Source: Dermanyssus gallinae (lineage: Eukaryota; Arthropoda; Arachnida; Mesostigmata; Dermanyssidae). Taken from it: 64,000 nucleotides of DNA. Of this stretch, positions 1 through 12,614 are shown piece by piece (within the stretch, counting starts at the first letter, position 1; every line of letters begins with the position of its first letter). A model generated the notes under the pieces. It ran no database searches. It saw nothing but the letters and a program-made list of their open reading frames with translations, and had not been told where the DNA came from. Made by a program: the position numbers and the translations under genes. Location: positions 201,001-265,000 of the forward strand of contig QVRM01002806.1 of assembly GCA_003439945.1 (NCBI GenBank). Direction: 5' to 3'.

Positions 1-840
1 AATTCCGACATCTTCGTGTGAAAAAAAGCGCTGCTTAGCCAGAGCGGGTCACATCAGTAAGAAGAGATGGTGATCGGATGAAGCTAAGTCTAGAGAGTAT
101 GGCGCGTGAGAAAATGTTTCCCATCCAAGCCTGCCTATGGTTTCTTTGACCGCTTTTGATGAGTAAGACGAGGTATTGTCATGGAGCGCAATTGCCTTGT
201 GCTGTATCTGTCGCCAATTTGGTCATTTCTCAAACAGGACTCGACTCAGATCGATCATTTGTTGTTGGTAACGAGCTGTAATGGTTTTACCGGGTTCCAG
301 CAGTTTATCGTAAATCACGCCGTTCTGGCCCTACCAACATATTTGTTTTCCCGAAACGATTTGGTCGTGCAGTCGATGAAACTAGATTGCCGGGTTTTGC
401 CTAAACTTCTTTACGCCGAGGATTCTCGAAATAAACCCACTTGTCATCTCCGGTGGAGAAACGATATATTTGTATGCCTAGAGAGCAGAATCTCACATGT
501 GGTTTTCCGGTTATTTTGCTTTCGCTCGGTCAGCTCATGCGGAACCCACTTCCCCGACCTCCAGTTAGTGGCTTTCAGGTGCACAGAATCGTTTTGTTGG
601 GAGGCGTTGAGTCGTTGCTCCGCGAGCTGTTGTTGCGTTTGGCTGGCATCCTCATCCAACAAGGCGGTCAGTTTGTGATCGTCCGAAATGACTTCTCAGT
701 CACCATTATTCAACCACACAAAGCACTGGGTACAACCAAGAGCATGGTCTCCGTGAGCTTCCTTCAGCATTTTCTGCTGCATTTTTCGTGTCGCTGCATT
801 TGTTTTTGGAAGAAACCAGAAAATCGAGGAGTTCCGTGAA
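1..840 (-). pseudogene. mariner-type transposase relic, cut by the left window edge
   Basis: Read on the minus strand, this segment carries pieces of a mariner (DD34D) transposase in the family order. The best block is at 662-444, with GKWVPHELTERKQN and then CEILLSRHTN. These are the linker after the helix-turn-helix and the stretch leading to the first catalytic Asp. Further down, near 330-180, a frame-shifted stretch resembles the central region up to the LHDN block. A poor N-terminal region lies at 840-700. Stops and frameshifts break every frame, so it cannot encode an enzyme. The C-terminus lies left of base 1 or is lost. Mariner identity is confident, the subfamily is not. Confidence 0.75.
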
Positions 841-2026
841 ATTTGCTCTACGTATATATGTTACGTGTTTATATATGCAGGTGTAACTGATGCTGTGTCT
901 CACGCGTCAATCTATGTTTTGTTCTATGCGTGTGTTTACTGGCATGTTATCGCCGTGTAGCTATCTGCTTGACATGCTATAGAGGTACCTCGATTGCTCT
1001 TAGCGTAAGAGCTCATTCTCTTTTCTTTCTTGGTTTACTGGTGCTACACACATTACCATGAGCGAGATAAACCGGCATCATCGTGGTGGCGTCGAGCTAT
1101 CTATTCTATTTAAACCTGTATCGATTCTACTTAGGTTACTACTAATTCTGCTCACTGGCACGCGTGCTTTTCCGAAAATACGTTTGTGTCACCCTGGCTT
1201 TGCAGAGCTAGTTAATGATGCAATGTATTTATCATCATATTTAGAATCTAACTAGGAAAATAATTTCATATTACTATTACTATTATTATTACGAATATGT
1301 CGCCTATGGGAGATCTCAAAACAATGCTAGAAATTTAACGAGGGAGAGCCGGAAACTCCCGGAAAAGATTTGGTTATTTAAAGCCACTCTTAAGCTTACT
1401 GCTGCATCATCGCCGCTGGCACGCTGGCTATGCTCAATGCATTCATACGAGTAGTTCAATTGTCTCGTTTAGTTGTTCGTGGCGTGTTAGACCCAGAAAC
1501 AGGTACAATTCGCCCGGTGGTAAGCTTCTGCCTGACCCGGTATTTACGTATGTCACTGCGCTACTGAGTTACTACGTGACACGCCGTGCCGTGCCACCGA
1601 CTACTTTAATTGTAAAGACGAAAAACTGCGATAAGTGCGCCACATTAGGACGCCTCGGTTGGTTGTGGATATTTCCATCAGAAATCTTGCCAACAGCTAA
1701 TGAAAATAATAATAATAATCGTTATCTTACCAGACTTCCTGGATGCGTGAATGCACCCTAATGCCCTAATGCAATCTAATTGAATCAGATTGAAAAAATC
1801 AATTGCGAGAACAGGCAAACGACAATGGCACGATGACAAGTGCGTGGCCGTTCTATTTAGTCGTGATATCTCGAAGAGCGAACATGTCTGCAATCTTCTA
1901 CCGTTGTTTACTGCAATCTTCTACCGTTGCTAAGCTGGGCCCGAGTACACACCAAGGCTTGTTGTGCTTTGCACATATACGGATGTGTACTGTTGTAGGC
2001 AAATATTGAGCGCGTGCTGCATATAT
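841..2026. other. non-coding, no recognised gene
   Basis: No family is recognisable in the open frames. The only structure is a short (ATT)-rich run near 1270-1292 and an AAT run near 1704-1720. I see nothing else. Confidence 0.5.
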
Positions 2027-3364
<1,338 letters not shown>

Positions 3365-3366
<2 letters not shown>

Positions 3367-3392
3367 TATATATATATATATATATATATATA
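3365..3392. repeat. (TA)n microsatellite right of the palindrome
   Basis: A pure TA run that starts immediately at the palindrome end, matching the TA run at its left end. Confidence 0.85.
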
Positions 3393-4054
3393 AGAAGCCA
3401 GTAAATCTTATTTTGCCGAAGTGTTCAGGGACTTCAGGTCAAGGCCATATATTATTAGTTTAATAAAGCTCTCGTTATAGTTGTATTTCATTGTCTTCGT
3501 GGATAATGGTAACACCGCAACTGGATTTTAGTTTTTTACTTATAATAACACACAAGTCTTCTGATCAATTAATCTCATATCTAGTGCCAATTTCGTTGTT
3601 TTATAATTGGAGATTACAATTTTTAGAATGGTTTGGTTGAACCTACATTCACCTTATGTTGTGAGGCTTGGCGGCCTTATTTTGACAAACACATTGAAAC
3701 AATGGGCAGTGTACCGAGGATTCCTTTCTCGTGTCTCATTAAGATGTAACTTCTCATTAAGATATAATTTCTTTACTGTGATGAGTCCTACTCGGGAACT
3801 GCAGGCCAGAGCGGATTATCACATATCTATATATGCACAATCGTATTATAAACTCATCAAGTATATATCCAACTATTTAAGCATTTAGTTAAACAACCCT
3901 GATGACCGGGTCACTGAGAACTTGAAACGTTAACAGTGCAAATATCGGCACACAAGTAAACTGACTGCTGTGTGAATCTAGGTAACGGTTTGTTAGATGC
4001 AAATAACGCCCCCTCCCTTGACAAAATATAAGTGCAGTTCAATTGAATTGATTA
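3393..4054. other. non-coding, no recognised gene
   Basis: AT-rich sequence with no recognisable protein or RNA and only scattered short open frames. Confidence 0.5.
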
Positions 4055-4310
4055 GTGAGTTGTGGTCATCCGCCTTGGCGATGGATAGCCCGCTTAAAGG
4101 GCAGTTCGAGCAGCAAATGCACCGTTCTCAAAAGCGGAAAGGTGCCACCATGGAAACCGCCGAGTAGACGTAGATTCGAATCTAGCTGTGCTGGGATTGG
4201 TTGTTTATCGTTGGGCTGTTGCATCTTGTTGGGTTTTGTCATGCTGATACATTTTTGCTCTGGCGAAAGATCGTGCAAGTTCAATATGCGAACGCAATGG
4301 TTTGGCTAAA
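4055..4310 (+). repeat. possible tRNA-derived SINE fragment
   Basis: A GATTCGAATC block at about 4172-4181 resembles an RNA polymerase III B box, and a looser A-box-like stretch lies about 100 bp upstream. A T/G-rich body follows. No second copy was found in the window, so the assignment is weak. Confidence 0.3.
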
Positions 4311-4947
4311 CAGCAAAGAGAAAGTGGTGGCATATAGTAGTCGTCTCTGACCAGCCGACACTATCTGGACAAGTAGATTCCAATATGCCTAAAACCTCCC
4401 TTCCCCTTGAGGGAACGTTGTAGCAGGAGCCACCGCCGCCATCCCATCGAAGAAGAGTGGAGGAGTGGGTTGCGGCTGAGAGGCTTCTACCGCGGGATTA
4501 AGGAACCTGTTAATAGTAGTGCGTTAGCGGTATCTCTATGATATGATTTGCGTGCACTTTACGCTCGAGAACGAGTAGATGATAAGCCATGGTTGATCGT
4601 GTGACCAAGCACGGGTGGTAACTTGGCTATAAGCTGAATTTAGGCCTTTTTTTATCGGTTTAATGACCGATGAATTAAGCGCTGTAAAAAGACGCCGCAA
4701 GAGATATTGAGCATCCGTCCTTCTGGCTGGCCAGCCGACCAGCAGCAGAGGTATGCAAGCAGTATTACAAAAAATATATTAAAAAATAATATATTTTAAA
4801 TATTATATATGAATTATATAATATTTAAAATATTGTTTCGGTTATATAAGAAGCTCGCGACTCGAAAACTTGTCTTGTCCTTGCCAAAGTTTTAGCAACG
4901 TTTGGGTGACAAAACAAAAAGGCAGAGCGGTTTGTTTGCCTCCGAGT
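4311..4947. other. non-coding, AT-rich low complexity near 4770-4840
   Basis: No gene is visible. A block of interspersed TATATTAAA-type repeats at 4770-4840 is simple AT-rich DNA. Confidence 0.5.
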
Positions 4948-5019
4948 GTATATATATATATATATTTATATATATGAATATACATGTATATATATAAATA
5001 TACATGTATATGTATATAT

Positions 5020-5106
<87 letters not shown>

Positions 5107-5116
5107 TACATATATA
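4948..5116. repeat. (TA)n / (TATAAA)n microsatellite left of mariner
   Basis: A TA-rich run with TAAATA and TACATG interruptions, ending exactly at the left terminal repeat of the mariner element. Confidence 0.9.
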
Positions 5117-6057
5117 CCGTTTGTTCAAAAAGTATCGCGGGGGGAAAATTTTTCGCGGGTTACGTATATTCGAATTTCGATTTTTTTGTGGCGTTAGGTT
5201 GTTACTCATGTCTCTCACTTATGCCGACAAGCTCGGCCATTTTGAATGTTCACTTAATTGTTGACAGCTGCTTTGCTTGCACGTGTTTTGGATCGTCTTC
5301 GATTTTTACCTATTCAAAAAAATGGATCAAAGAACCTGTATCAAATTTTGTGTGAAAAACGAAATTAAGTGCGCGGATGCATTCCGAATGTTGACTGTGG
5401 CATACGGAGAAGCTACCTTGGACCGAAGCAACGTTTATCGGTGGTACAAAATGTTCTCAGAAGGCCGAGAAGATGTGAACGACGAAGAGCGTGCCGGACG
5501 CCCGAGCACTTCAACAACAGACGAAAAAATTAATGATTAACGATTGCAGGGGCGTGGTGCATCATGAGTTCTTGCCACAGGGTAGAACGGTCAATAAGGA
5601 ATATTACCTGCAAGTTATGCGCAATTTGCGCGAAGCAATCCGCCAGAAACGCCCGGATTTGTGGAAGAACAAAAATTGGCTTTTGCACCACGATAACGCC
5701 CCTGCTCACACATCGTTGCTTGTGCGCGAGTTTTTGGCCAAAAACAACACACTAATGATGCCGCAGCCACCGTATTCCCCAGATCTGGCCCCCTGTGACT
5801 TTTTCTTGTTCCCTAAACTGAAGAGGCCCATGAAAGGACGACGTTACGCTACGCTTGACGAGATAAAGACGGCATCGAAGGAGGAGCTGAACAAGGTTAA
5901 AAAAAATTGTTTTTTGAAGTGCTTCGAAGATTGGAAAAACCGTTGGCACAAGTGTATAATATCTCATGGGGATTACTTTAAAGGGGACAAAATAGATATT
6001 CATGAATAAATGAATAATTTTTGAAAAAAACAACAGTCGCGATACGGTTTGAACAGC

Positions 6058-6058
<1 letters not shown>
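5117..6058 (+). mobile_element. internally deleted mariner (DD34D) element
   Basis: The left end (5117, CCGTTTGTTCAAAAAGTATC) and the right end (reverse complement at about 6038-6058, inner part TTCAAACCGTATCGCG) form imperfect terminal inverted repeats. Both ends abut TA-rich microsatellite, consistent with TA target specificity. Inside is a transposase with its middle missing. The element is about 940 bp, shorter than a typical 1.3-kb mariner, which fits a deletion derivative that would need a transposase supplied in trans. Confidence 0.88.
5322..6009 (+). pseudogene. mariner transposase with central deletion and frameshift
   Basis: The N-terminal part, from ATG 5322 (MDQRTCIKFC), carries the helix-turn-helix region up to GRPSTSTTDEKIND and stops at 5538-5540. 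A second frame resumes within it and runs from DCRGVVHHEF to the natural C-terminus (GDKIDIHE, stop at about 6007-6009). The C-terminal half keeps HHDNAPAH and SPDLAPCDFF, with exactly 34 residues between the two catalytic Asp. About 90 residues are missing between the parts, including the segment that should carry the first catalytic Asp. The protein is therefore inactive. Confidence 0.85.

Positions 6059-6102
<44 letters not shown>
6059..6102. repeat. (TA)n microsatellite right of mariner
   Basis: A pure TA run starting at the right end of the mariner. Confidence 0.9.
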
Positions 6103-6104
<2 letters not shown>

Positions 6105-6430
6105 GTACAAAATATTTAACACCTGAATATTATAATTATATCATACATCAGGCTTGTCGATTTTGCAGACTTCGTGGAACGAAAATGTGCTGTTTATTCA
6201 TATTACTTCTTTCTGACACTCGTCTGATAAATTTGGCCTGTACCATCTCAATAGAATTTATATTGTCTACCATATAAGGAGACCAAACCTGGCTGCAACA
6301 AATGCATTTAGGTAAGACTAAAATGTTTAATAAATTTACGTAGAAATCAAGTTTTTTTTAAAATAAAACACGTTAATATGGTATTGCATAATTGTGAAGC
6401 AAAAGTGACGGTGGCAGGAATATGTTCAGG

Positions 6431-6488
<58 letters not shown>

Positions 6489-7184
6489 CGTGCGTATCTG
6501 CTTTTTAAAGGTTAAAAATGACACGTTTAAGGCACACTTAAATTCCAAATCTGCTTGTATGATTTGGAAAACGTGGTTTCATGGGAAACCAGCATATGCG
6601 TTTTTGAAAATACCCAAGCTTACTGGCAGTAGGCGGCTCATTGCCGCGTATGATTCCACCGAGGGTGGATTAGAAGGTTCAAACTAACTAACACACTAAA
6701 ATGAGCTTTGGTCGAATGTGCAGTGCAATCATCACCAAACTGCGGAAGGGACACGGCTAAGTATTGGTTCTTAGAACTTCCCTTTTCTCTCTATCGGAGT
6801 CCGGCGAGCAGGTGAGTTACGTGGTTTTCCGTGTCTGTGGTGTTCTTGTGCACTTGTGCGCCTGCCACAGGGTAACACAGGGTCGCGTCAGGTTCGCCAT
6901 GCCAATCTTAGTATAGTGGCTTCTCGGCCCAGCCAAGCGCTGTGTGCGTGAGAAGACGAAGCCATCGTATCTATCTAGCTATCGCACTTGTAGCTTATTT
7001 CAAACGACCTGGTACTCAAGTTTCAGGCGCAAACGTTGAACCGCCTCGAGGAGACAGCCGACGCTGGGCTGAACGTGATCGACGATTGGATGGACGAGCT
7101 GAAAATGGTCTTTTCAAAAAAGTGAGGCCATACAGCTCACGGGCCGGAGACACTGTCGATACACTAGGCTAACATTAGCAAGAG
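6103..7184. other. non-coding, contains (TA)n at 6433-6487
   Basis: A pure TA run lies at 6433-6487. The rest shows no recognisable gene. Confidence 0.5.
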
Positions 7185-7232
7185 ACGAACTTACAATTGT
7201 TTATTTCACTCAAATTGAGTATAATATACATT

Positions 7233-8588
7233 TCAAAATGTTTCTTCATGAATCTCTAACTTCTTCACGCTTCCGGCGAGAGAAGTAGTGCAGCGATTTT
7301 CGGTCCAGCGCTGTGCATTCCACCACACCTCTGCAGGCAGAACCGGCAGGTGCACAACTCGTACTCCTCGTGAAAGGTTGCGTTTGAACATACCAGGTAG
7401 TGATAACCATGCACTATGTACCTGGTGTGTGTACGTGGCGATTGTCACATGCAGGACCAGACCAAAGGTGCAAGGCATTGAAAACGCCCAAACCTCCCGT
7501 CTGGCCTGTTCGACTTTAGCTTCCCACGCCGAAATAAAACATTCGTAAGGTACTGTACGCGGCATCTTTAGCCTTAGTCGGATTGTTTCGGCAGCTGATG
7601 GGCACCCTGACATGAAATACACAAAGCGGCTCCTTGCTCGGATAGGCAAGCAAAGCACTCGCTTTATATATAATGAAAAACGCCTTTCAAGCTGGTTAAA
7701 TTTTGCCAGCGTGAGGTGTTTCCACACCCTGTCAAGATCATACATCAGCCCTGAAACAGTCTTAAGCATGAAGAGCCTCACTGCTGAGAGAACGGACAGT
7801 CTTTGGACATTGGCTACTTCCCCGTAAAGAGAGACAAGTGCCCTTCGTACTGTTTCGTTTACATGCGCTGTGAACGTCGTTTCTGTATAATGAACCCGAA
7901 GGCCGAGATACTGGAAAGAATTAACAAATTCCAATGGTTGTCCGCAGCAACGTATAACGTATCTGGCAGCCAATCGACCTCCGCGCCTGAATTTCATGGC
8001 TTTGGTCTTCCTGGTGTTTATCTCAAGTCCCTTCGAGACCAGGAACGCCTCTATCGTAGAGGTAATGCGTTTGTTGGCACCTAATTCGCAATGAGCGACC
8101 ACGATATCATCTGCATACATCACCACTACGGCTTTTTGGTACTCCTGTCGGACGTAACTGACGAGGTCAGCAAGGAGAAGTGTAAACGAGACGCAGCTTA
8201 GCGGGTCTCCTTGGGGAGTTCCCGCATTTTGCTTAATCTCTAATACACCCTGCTCACAGTCTACCAACAAGGTGTCCTCCTCAAAGAAACTTGCTATTAC
8301 ACTCAGGAGAGAGCCACCCACTCCGACTCGTTGGAATGCTTCAACCAGCAGATGGCGAGGGGTTTTGTCAAAGGCCTTGACGCAGTCAATAAAGACTGCA
8401 TACAGATGACCTTTGGGTTGTGCCACAGCTCGCTCGATTTCTGAATGGAGAACATGGATTGCATCACGGGTGCCTCGGCCTCTCCTAAAACCGAATTGCT
8501 CCGGTGGAAGTGCCTCTTCAGCCACGCGCTCGATCCGTCGAATAACCAACTTACAGAAAATCTTCCATAATGTGCGTTCTGACACCAC
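7233..8588 (-). CDS. LINE reverse transcriptase (ORF2 C-terminal part, 5' truncated)
   Basis: A 451-codon open frame coding for the RT of a non-LTR retrotransposon. Visible RT blocks in order are: PPEQFGFRRGRGTRDAI (block 2 region), YAVFIDCVKAFD (block A with catalytic Asp), NAGTPQGDPLS (block B), VVMYADDIVV (block C, the two catalytic Asp), GLEINTRKTKAMKF (block D) and NSFQYLGLRV (block E). A thumb/C-terminal region follows to the stop. The true ORF2 start is upstream and interrupted: the preceding region is out of frame and carries stops. It would copy RNA at a nicked target if complete, but no endonuclease is attached here. The clade (CR1/Jockey-like) is inferred only from overall look. 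Confidence 0.88.
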   Translation of the reverse strand: MVSERTLWKIFCKLVIRRIERVAEEALPPEQFGFRRGRGTRDAIHVLHSEIERAVAQPKGHLYAVFIDCVKAFDKTPRHLLVEAFQRVGVGGSLLSVIASFFEEDTLLVDCEQGVLEIKQNAGTPQGDPLSCVSFTLLLADLVSYVRQEYQKAVVVMYADDIVVAHCELGANKRITSTIEAFLVSKGLEINTRKTKAMKFRRGGRLAARYVIRCCGQPLEFVNSFQYLGLRVHYTETTFTAHVNETVRRALVSLYGEVANVQRLSVLSAVRLFMLKTVSGLMYDLDRVWKHLTLAKFNQLERRFSLYIKRVLCLPIRARSRFVYFMSGCPSAAETIRLRLKMPRTVPYECFISAWEAKVEQARREVWAFSMPCTFGLVLHVTIATYTHQVHSAWLSLPGMFKRNLSRGVRVVHLPVLPAEVWWNAQRWTENRCTTSLAGSVKKLEIHEETF

Positions 8589-8843
8589 TCCACGATAGAA
8601 ATGTGGATCCTGCTTGTCATCACGATGCCTGCCCTTGAAGAGAAGAGAAATAAACTTTAGGCATTCGCCCCCTCTTTATAATTTTGCTAAGGAAATTACA
8701 AAGAGTTTCTGCCGAGAGAGGAGGTGACTGGATTTAATGCTCATAGCAGACCTGAAAGGGCCCTGAGCTCTTTCTCTTCGGGAGTGACCGTAGGACCTGA
8801 CGCACCTCCTCCACCCCGAAAGGCAGATTCATGTGGTGCTGCT

Positions 8844-9128
8844 CTAGTGTAAGCGGATGCTGTACGATTGGAGATACGGCCGCAACGTCACGATTGAATA
8901 ATAGACCTGCCCGTCGCTAAGGGGGTTCACCGTTCTACGAGGTCGCACGATGTAAGTTGATAGCTCTTGTTCTGCCCTTTCGAGCAGCCGTCGTTCCTCC
9001 CGCCTTGCGTGTTCCCTTTTATGATCACAGCAGAGTCTTATATAATCTTTTATACGCTCAAAGTAGTCCCGTCTGGCTTGCAGTGATGATGGTGCTCTGG
9101 CTCTTGCTTGGCGCAGGAGTCCGAGCAC
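8844..9128 (-). pseudogene. LINE ORF2 linker region upstream of RT, broken
   Basis: Arg/Glu-rich minus-strand frame (QARARAPSSLQARRDYFERI, then CDHKREHARREERRLLERAE) of the type found between endonuclease and RT in non-LTR elements. It ends in a stop, and the RT begins in a different, also interrupted, frame. It is part of the same LINE. Confidence 0.5.
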
Positions 9129-9309
9129 TTCACCGTGGACAAAGTAGCAGGCCCGAGAGTATTATGGGAGTGATCTCTTTTGCCATAACCTTTTCCACTT
9201 CACTGTACTTCTCATCGTTCTCTCCAACTGCTCGCAGGTGGAATCGATGTCAGGGCTTACCCCAAGCCGCCCACCGCTCTGTCCAAAAGAGAGATTAATC
9301 CGTCTCATT

Positions 9310-9512
9310 GCAGATGATTGAAGATCCGAAGATCTTAAGATTTCTCGAGATTCGCAAGGTTGCCCATGGCCAACCTCCAATGACAACCACGTCCAACAAA
9401 ATCTACCAGCACGGCCAGGGCTCGAACTAGCGATGTTTTGCTAACCGTGGTTGCCATGGCAACGCCCCGTTTCGAACGGTGCGTTAGCCGCCTAAACCAC
9501 CGCCGCTACAAT
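9310..9512 (-). mobile_element. tRNA-derived SINE-like insertion inside the LINE
   Basis: On the minus strand, GCGGTGGTTTAGGCGGCTAA resembles a tRNA 5' part with A box, and CTAGTTCGAGCCCTGG about 70 bp later resembles a B box. The body then runs to about 9310. It falls exactly between the ORF1-like C-terminus (AIVEL) and the ORF2 linker, interrupting the LINE. The tRNA of origin is not identified. Confidence 0.5.
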
Positions 9513-10497
9513 TAATTCCACAATAGCCCTGGATGTTCCCCCTCTTTTTCCAATAATCGTGAGCCCTGCTGTACGCCTCGGAATAATGCTCCCAAACTGT
9601 TCTTCTATCGTTAATATGTTTGAGTCCCCAGCAATTACTACCCTTTTGCCAACTGGTGGTAACGTTTGCGGTTGGTCCCCTGTCTCCAGCTGTTTCTGAT
9701 GCTGTTTATTTTGTTGGTGCAACGACAGCATCTTCACCTCTTCTTTGTTGTTGTAGAATCATTCGCCGGCCGTCGCCTCCGCGTACTTCTTCATCTTCGC
9801 TTGTGTTGTCATCATCAATATCATCCTTCTTGTCCTCGCAATTACAACTCAGCTCCAGATCTATCACTTCCTCTTTTGCAAGCCTCGCCTTCTCGCTTGC
9901 CTCTCTGTCCCGGATCCACGTTTTCAATTGGTCCACGTCGGCCGTTACGTCCAGCATCGTTTCCTCTACCGCTGTAACTTATTTTTCTAGTTTCTCCTTT
10001 CTCTCCTCTTCATCACTGTTCTCGCCAACAGCAGTAGCAGCAGGCTGTCTCCGTTGGCTTTCCTCGACTTTCCTCTCAATTCTGCTGAGTCGTTCGATCA
10101 GCTCCTGCTTGACCGCGGCAATCTTCTCCTCCCTCTCTTCCAATGCGGTTTCTCTCTCTTCGATTCTTTTAAGCCTTTTTTGCACATTGGCCATGCACGT
10201 CTCTTACTTGTTTTGCATTGCGTTCGCGATGCCGCACCACTTGTCAGCCTCTGTCTTCACTTTCGCCATATTTGCATTCATCTGCCGATGTGTAGCACAT
10301 CTCGTGCAACCAGCAAACGGCGGATCCCTCTCTGGAGTTCTTTTCCTGTCCATCATAATTCCACACGTGCACACTGCTATTCTACTTAAGGGCACGTATG
10401 TAGTCGACGCAGCGCCACTTCGTGTGTTTACGGCTCCAGATACATTCATGGGGATATCGCCACCGTCAGATGCCATCTCACCGTTGTTTCCAAACAC
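9492..10497 (-). pseudogene. LINE ORF1: zinc-binding, coiled-coil and GDSN motif, with stops
   Basis: The minus-strand reading starts around ATG 10476 (MASDGGDIPM). First comes a Cys-rich patch (CTCGIMMDRK, then GCTRCATHRQM). In the same frame, after a stop near 10201-10203, comes a charged heptad-like coiled coil (KRLKRIEERETALEEREEKI). After a second stop near 9976-9978 there is an acidic segment. A frameshift near 9737 leads to KRVVIAGDSNI, where GDS resembles block I of the SGNH hydrolase fold found in some CR1-type ORF1 proteins. Two in-frame stops and one frameshift make it non-functional. Confidence 0.6.
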
Positions 10498-10600
10498 AGA
10501 CAGCCTATTTCCTGTGTATAATCTCGAAAAGAGATTGTTATGTCGCTGTTCCCCTGGAGAGTTACCAGGACATACAACTGACGCACACCCGTGAGGGAAC

Positions 10601-12097
10601 TGGTCATTTGATGCTAAAACAAATTCTTATCCTTTATGTAAATAAAGCGCGTATTCTATATATATGTATATATGCAGACACGGCGTCAATCCTGCACGTC
10701 TCTTTGCACCTTGTTTTACACACACGCTCCAATGCGTTTTACAGCACATGTACATATATACGCTATATACGCTATATATCTGTTGCTGTATATGTTTTTA
10801 CCCTCAAAGTGCTCGCTTCAAACAACTATAAGCTCACAGTGTCGGAAAGTTTATTTCCAACACTCCAGCGCCCACTTTTCAATAAGACGATTTCGGTCTC
10901 CACTTCGATACACAATCCTCAGACAGTTTTCCTGGCTCACTTGTGAAGCTCAACTATGCTTGTACACTAAGAACACCACTCTAAGGTAGGAACCTTCAAG
11001 AACACAACCGCTCGCTTCGACGTTCGAACAACGAATAACGTGATACGTATCCATCAGTCTGTATATCATTGTGTGTGTACATATTCAAATCAATTATGTT
11101 TATATCACTCAAAGTGAGTATAATAAGGTATGTGTGTGTGTGTTTGCGTATATGTACAAGTGTAAGAAAGATGCCATCACGAAGCGAAAGAACTGTCCGC
11201 CTCAGAGCTTATGGACCTAGTTATACTATGCTAAATGATGCTATAGTCAATTCGATGGCGGTAAACGTCTATGAGGGAACCGTTAGGTTACAGCAATGCA
11301 TGTGTTCAAATTGGTCAGACAAAGGCTCCAGGTAAAGCTGAGAGCGGACAGTACAGAAAAGTTTTGCTAACATCTCGATCGTTGCGCAAGGAGCGGCTGA
11401 AGCTACGGCTGCCAGCAGACAGCACAGGTGCGACAGCACATATTGGTGACATCGCTATTCTCGATCGACGAAGCGAATTTAAACAGAATCCACGCGTGTT
11501 TAGCGTGAGTTTACGCCCGAAATCGCCAGCTGTAGCTAAATAGCGCAGTCTTAGTTGAGGCCGTCGGCAGTGCCAGATGATCAGCTTAGATATACGTCTG
11601 TATACGTGTGCAGGCAGGCTGGTACGTCTAATGAGATCACGCATATTTTTTTCTTTGGTGAGAGGGGAAAATGCTTCTACGCACACCCAAAGCGGATAGT
11701 GTGGGACTCAATGCCGATGTTGTTGGCATAATACCCACTAAAAACCTCTCACCTAAATGGCCTCAGGAAGAGGCGAGGAGCTGGAACCATTCTTTAACGC
11801 TACTTCAACGCATATTGTTTAACAGAACCACACGAATCGAATCGGTGAGCGGTATATTATACATACGTAGACGTATAGGCATTCCGCAGCAATTGGAAGC
11901 GCTCAATGACGATTGAACGGACCGAAGTACTGTGGAACAGCCCCGTGACAGACAGAGAGAGAGAGAGAGAGACTACTGAAGGGAAAGGGGAGGACCGGGG
12001 GGGGGTATCGAGTAAGCCACACCAAACAAAGCCAACGGGAGTTAGTAATCCAACACTGTTGACATAGTCCACGCTCGTTTCCTACTTCTTTTTCCTC
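10601..12097. other. non-coding; short LINE 3'-end relic near 11085-11130
   Basis: The palindrome ATCACTCAAAGTGAGTATAA at 11104-11123 is a near copy of the LINE 3'-end palindrome at about 7210. This suggests the last ~45 bp of another copy, minus strand. A (GA)n run lies at 11954-11972. Nothing else is recognised. Confidence 0.4.
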
Positions 12098-12147
12098 CTC
12101 TCCCTGCTCCCCTCTTTCCACAGCTGCATATGCATATATGTATATAC

Positions 12148-12188
<41 letters not shown>

Positions 12189-12215
12189 TATCTGCTTCCC
12201 TCTTTCCACAATTGC

Positions 12216-12254
<39 letters not shown>

Positions 12255-12281
12255 TATCTGCTTCCCTCTTTCCACAATTGC

Positions 12282-12312
<31 letters not shown>

Positions 12313-12330
12313 CATATATATATACGTATC
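12098..12330. repeat. composite minisatellite: three ~65-bp units with (TA)n
   Basis: The unit has a TCCCTCTTTCCACAATTGCATA core (TGCTCCCCTCTTTCCACAGC in the first copy) followed by a (TA)n run. It occurs at about 12106, 12195 and 12260. The array lies just upstream of the putative LOTUS-gene leader exon. Confidence 0.85.
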
Positions 12331-12479
12331 TGTAGATCTGTATGTACATATTCTCCTCTCTCTATGACGGCCTCGCCGCCGATGCCTCTCTTGACGCTCT
12401 AAAGCGAGTCCAATCGAATGGTGCTTGCAGCTGCTGTTGTTTTGACACAGCTGTAGAAAGACTGTCGACGTCGACGCCG

Positions 12480-12614
12480 AGGTTCGTTGTATCCGTTGTA
12501 GTAGGTTAGGTTCATACGATCGACACGGCGGCGGCACCACCACGTTCATTTGGCGTCAAACGCTGCCCTGCGGAAGCAGCAGCAGCAGCCGGAGACTTCT
12601 TAGTGCACGCAAAG
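12480..12614 (+). promoter_or_regulatory. putative promoter and non-coding exon 1 of the LOTUS gene
   Basis: A locally GC-rich stretch with CG-rich words and a TTAGGTT motif, then a (GCA)n run, ends in CGCAAAG followed by the consensus donor GTAAGC (GT at 12615-12616). It is the best donor upstream of the inferred first coding exon (acceptor CTGCAG at 13064-13069). The start at 12480 is arbitrary: I cannot place the transcription start site. Its link to the LOTUS gene is inferred from position and splice signals only. Confidence 0.35.

Larger units (their letters stand above)
7185..10600 (-). mobile_element. degenerate LINE (non-LTR retrotransposon) with ORF1 and RT
   Basis: On the minus strand the order is: ORF1-like region (about 10497-9500), an inserted SINE-like block (about 9510-9310), ORF2 linker (9300-8600), reverse transcriptase with its C-terminal region (8588-7233), then a short 3' UTR. 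The UTR holds the small palindrome TACTCAATTTGAGTGA and AATAAACAATTG near 7195-7225. No apurinic endonuclease domain can be found between ORF1 and RT, so part of ORF2 is deleted or replaced. The intact 451-codon RT frame suggests moderate age. Confidence 0.85.

Noticed and set aside
181..678. 165-codon plus-strand frame
   Set aside because: Antisense of the mariner relic; the minus strand carries GKWVPHELTERKQN.
9620..10594. 324-codon plus-strand frame, Ser-rich
   Set aside because: It is the antisense shadow of the LINE ORF1 coiled-coil region, whose minus strand has recognisable motifs.
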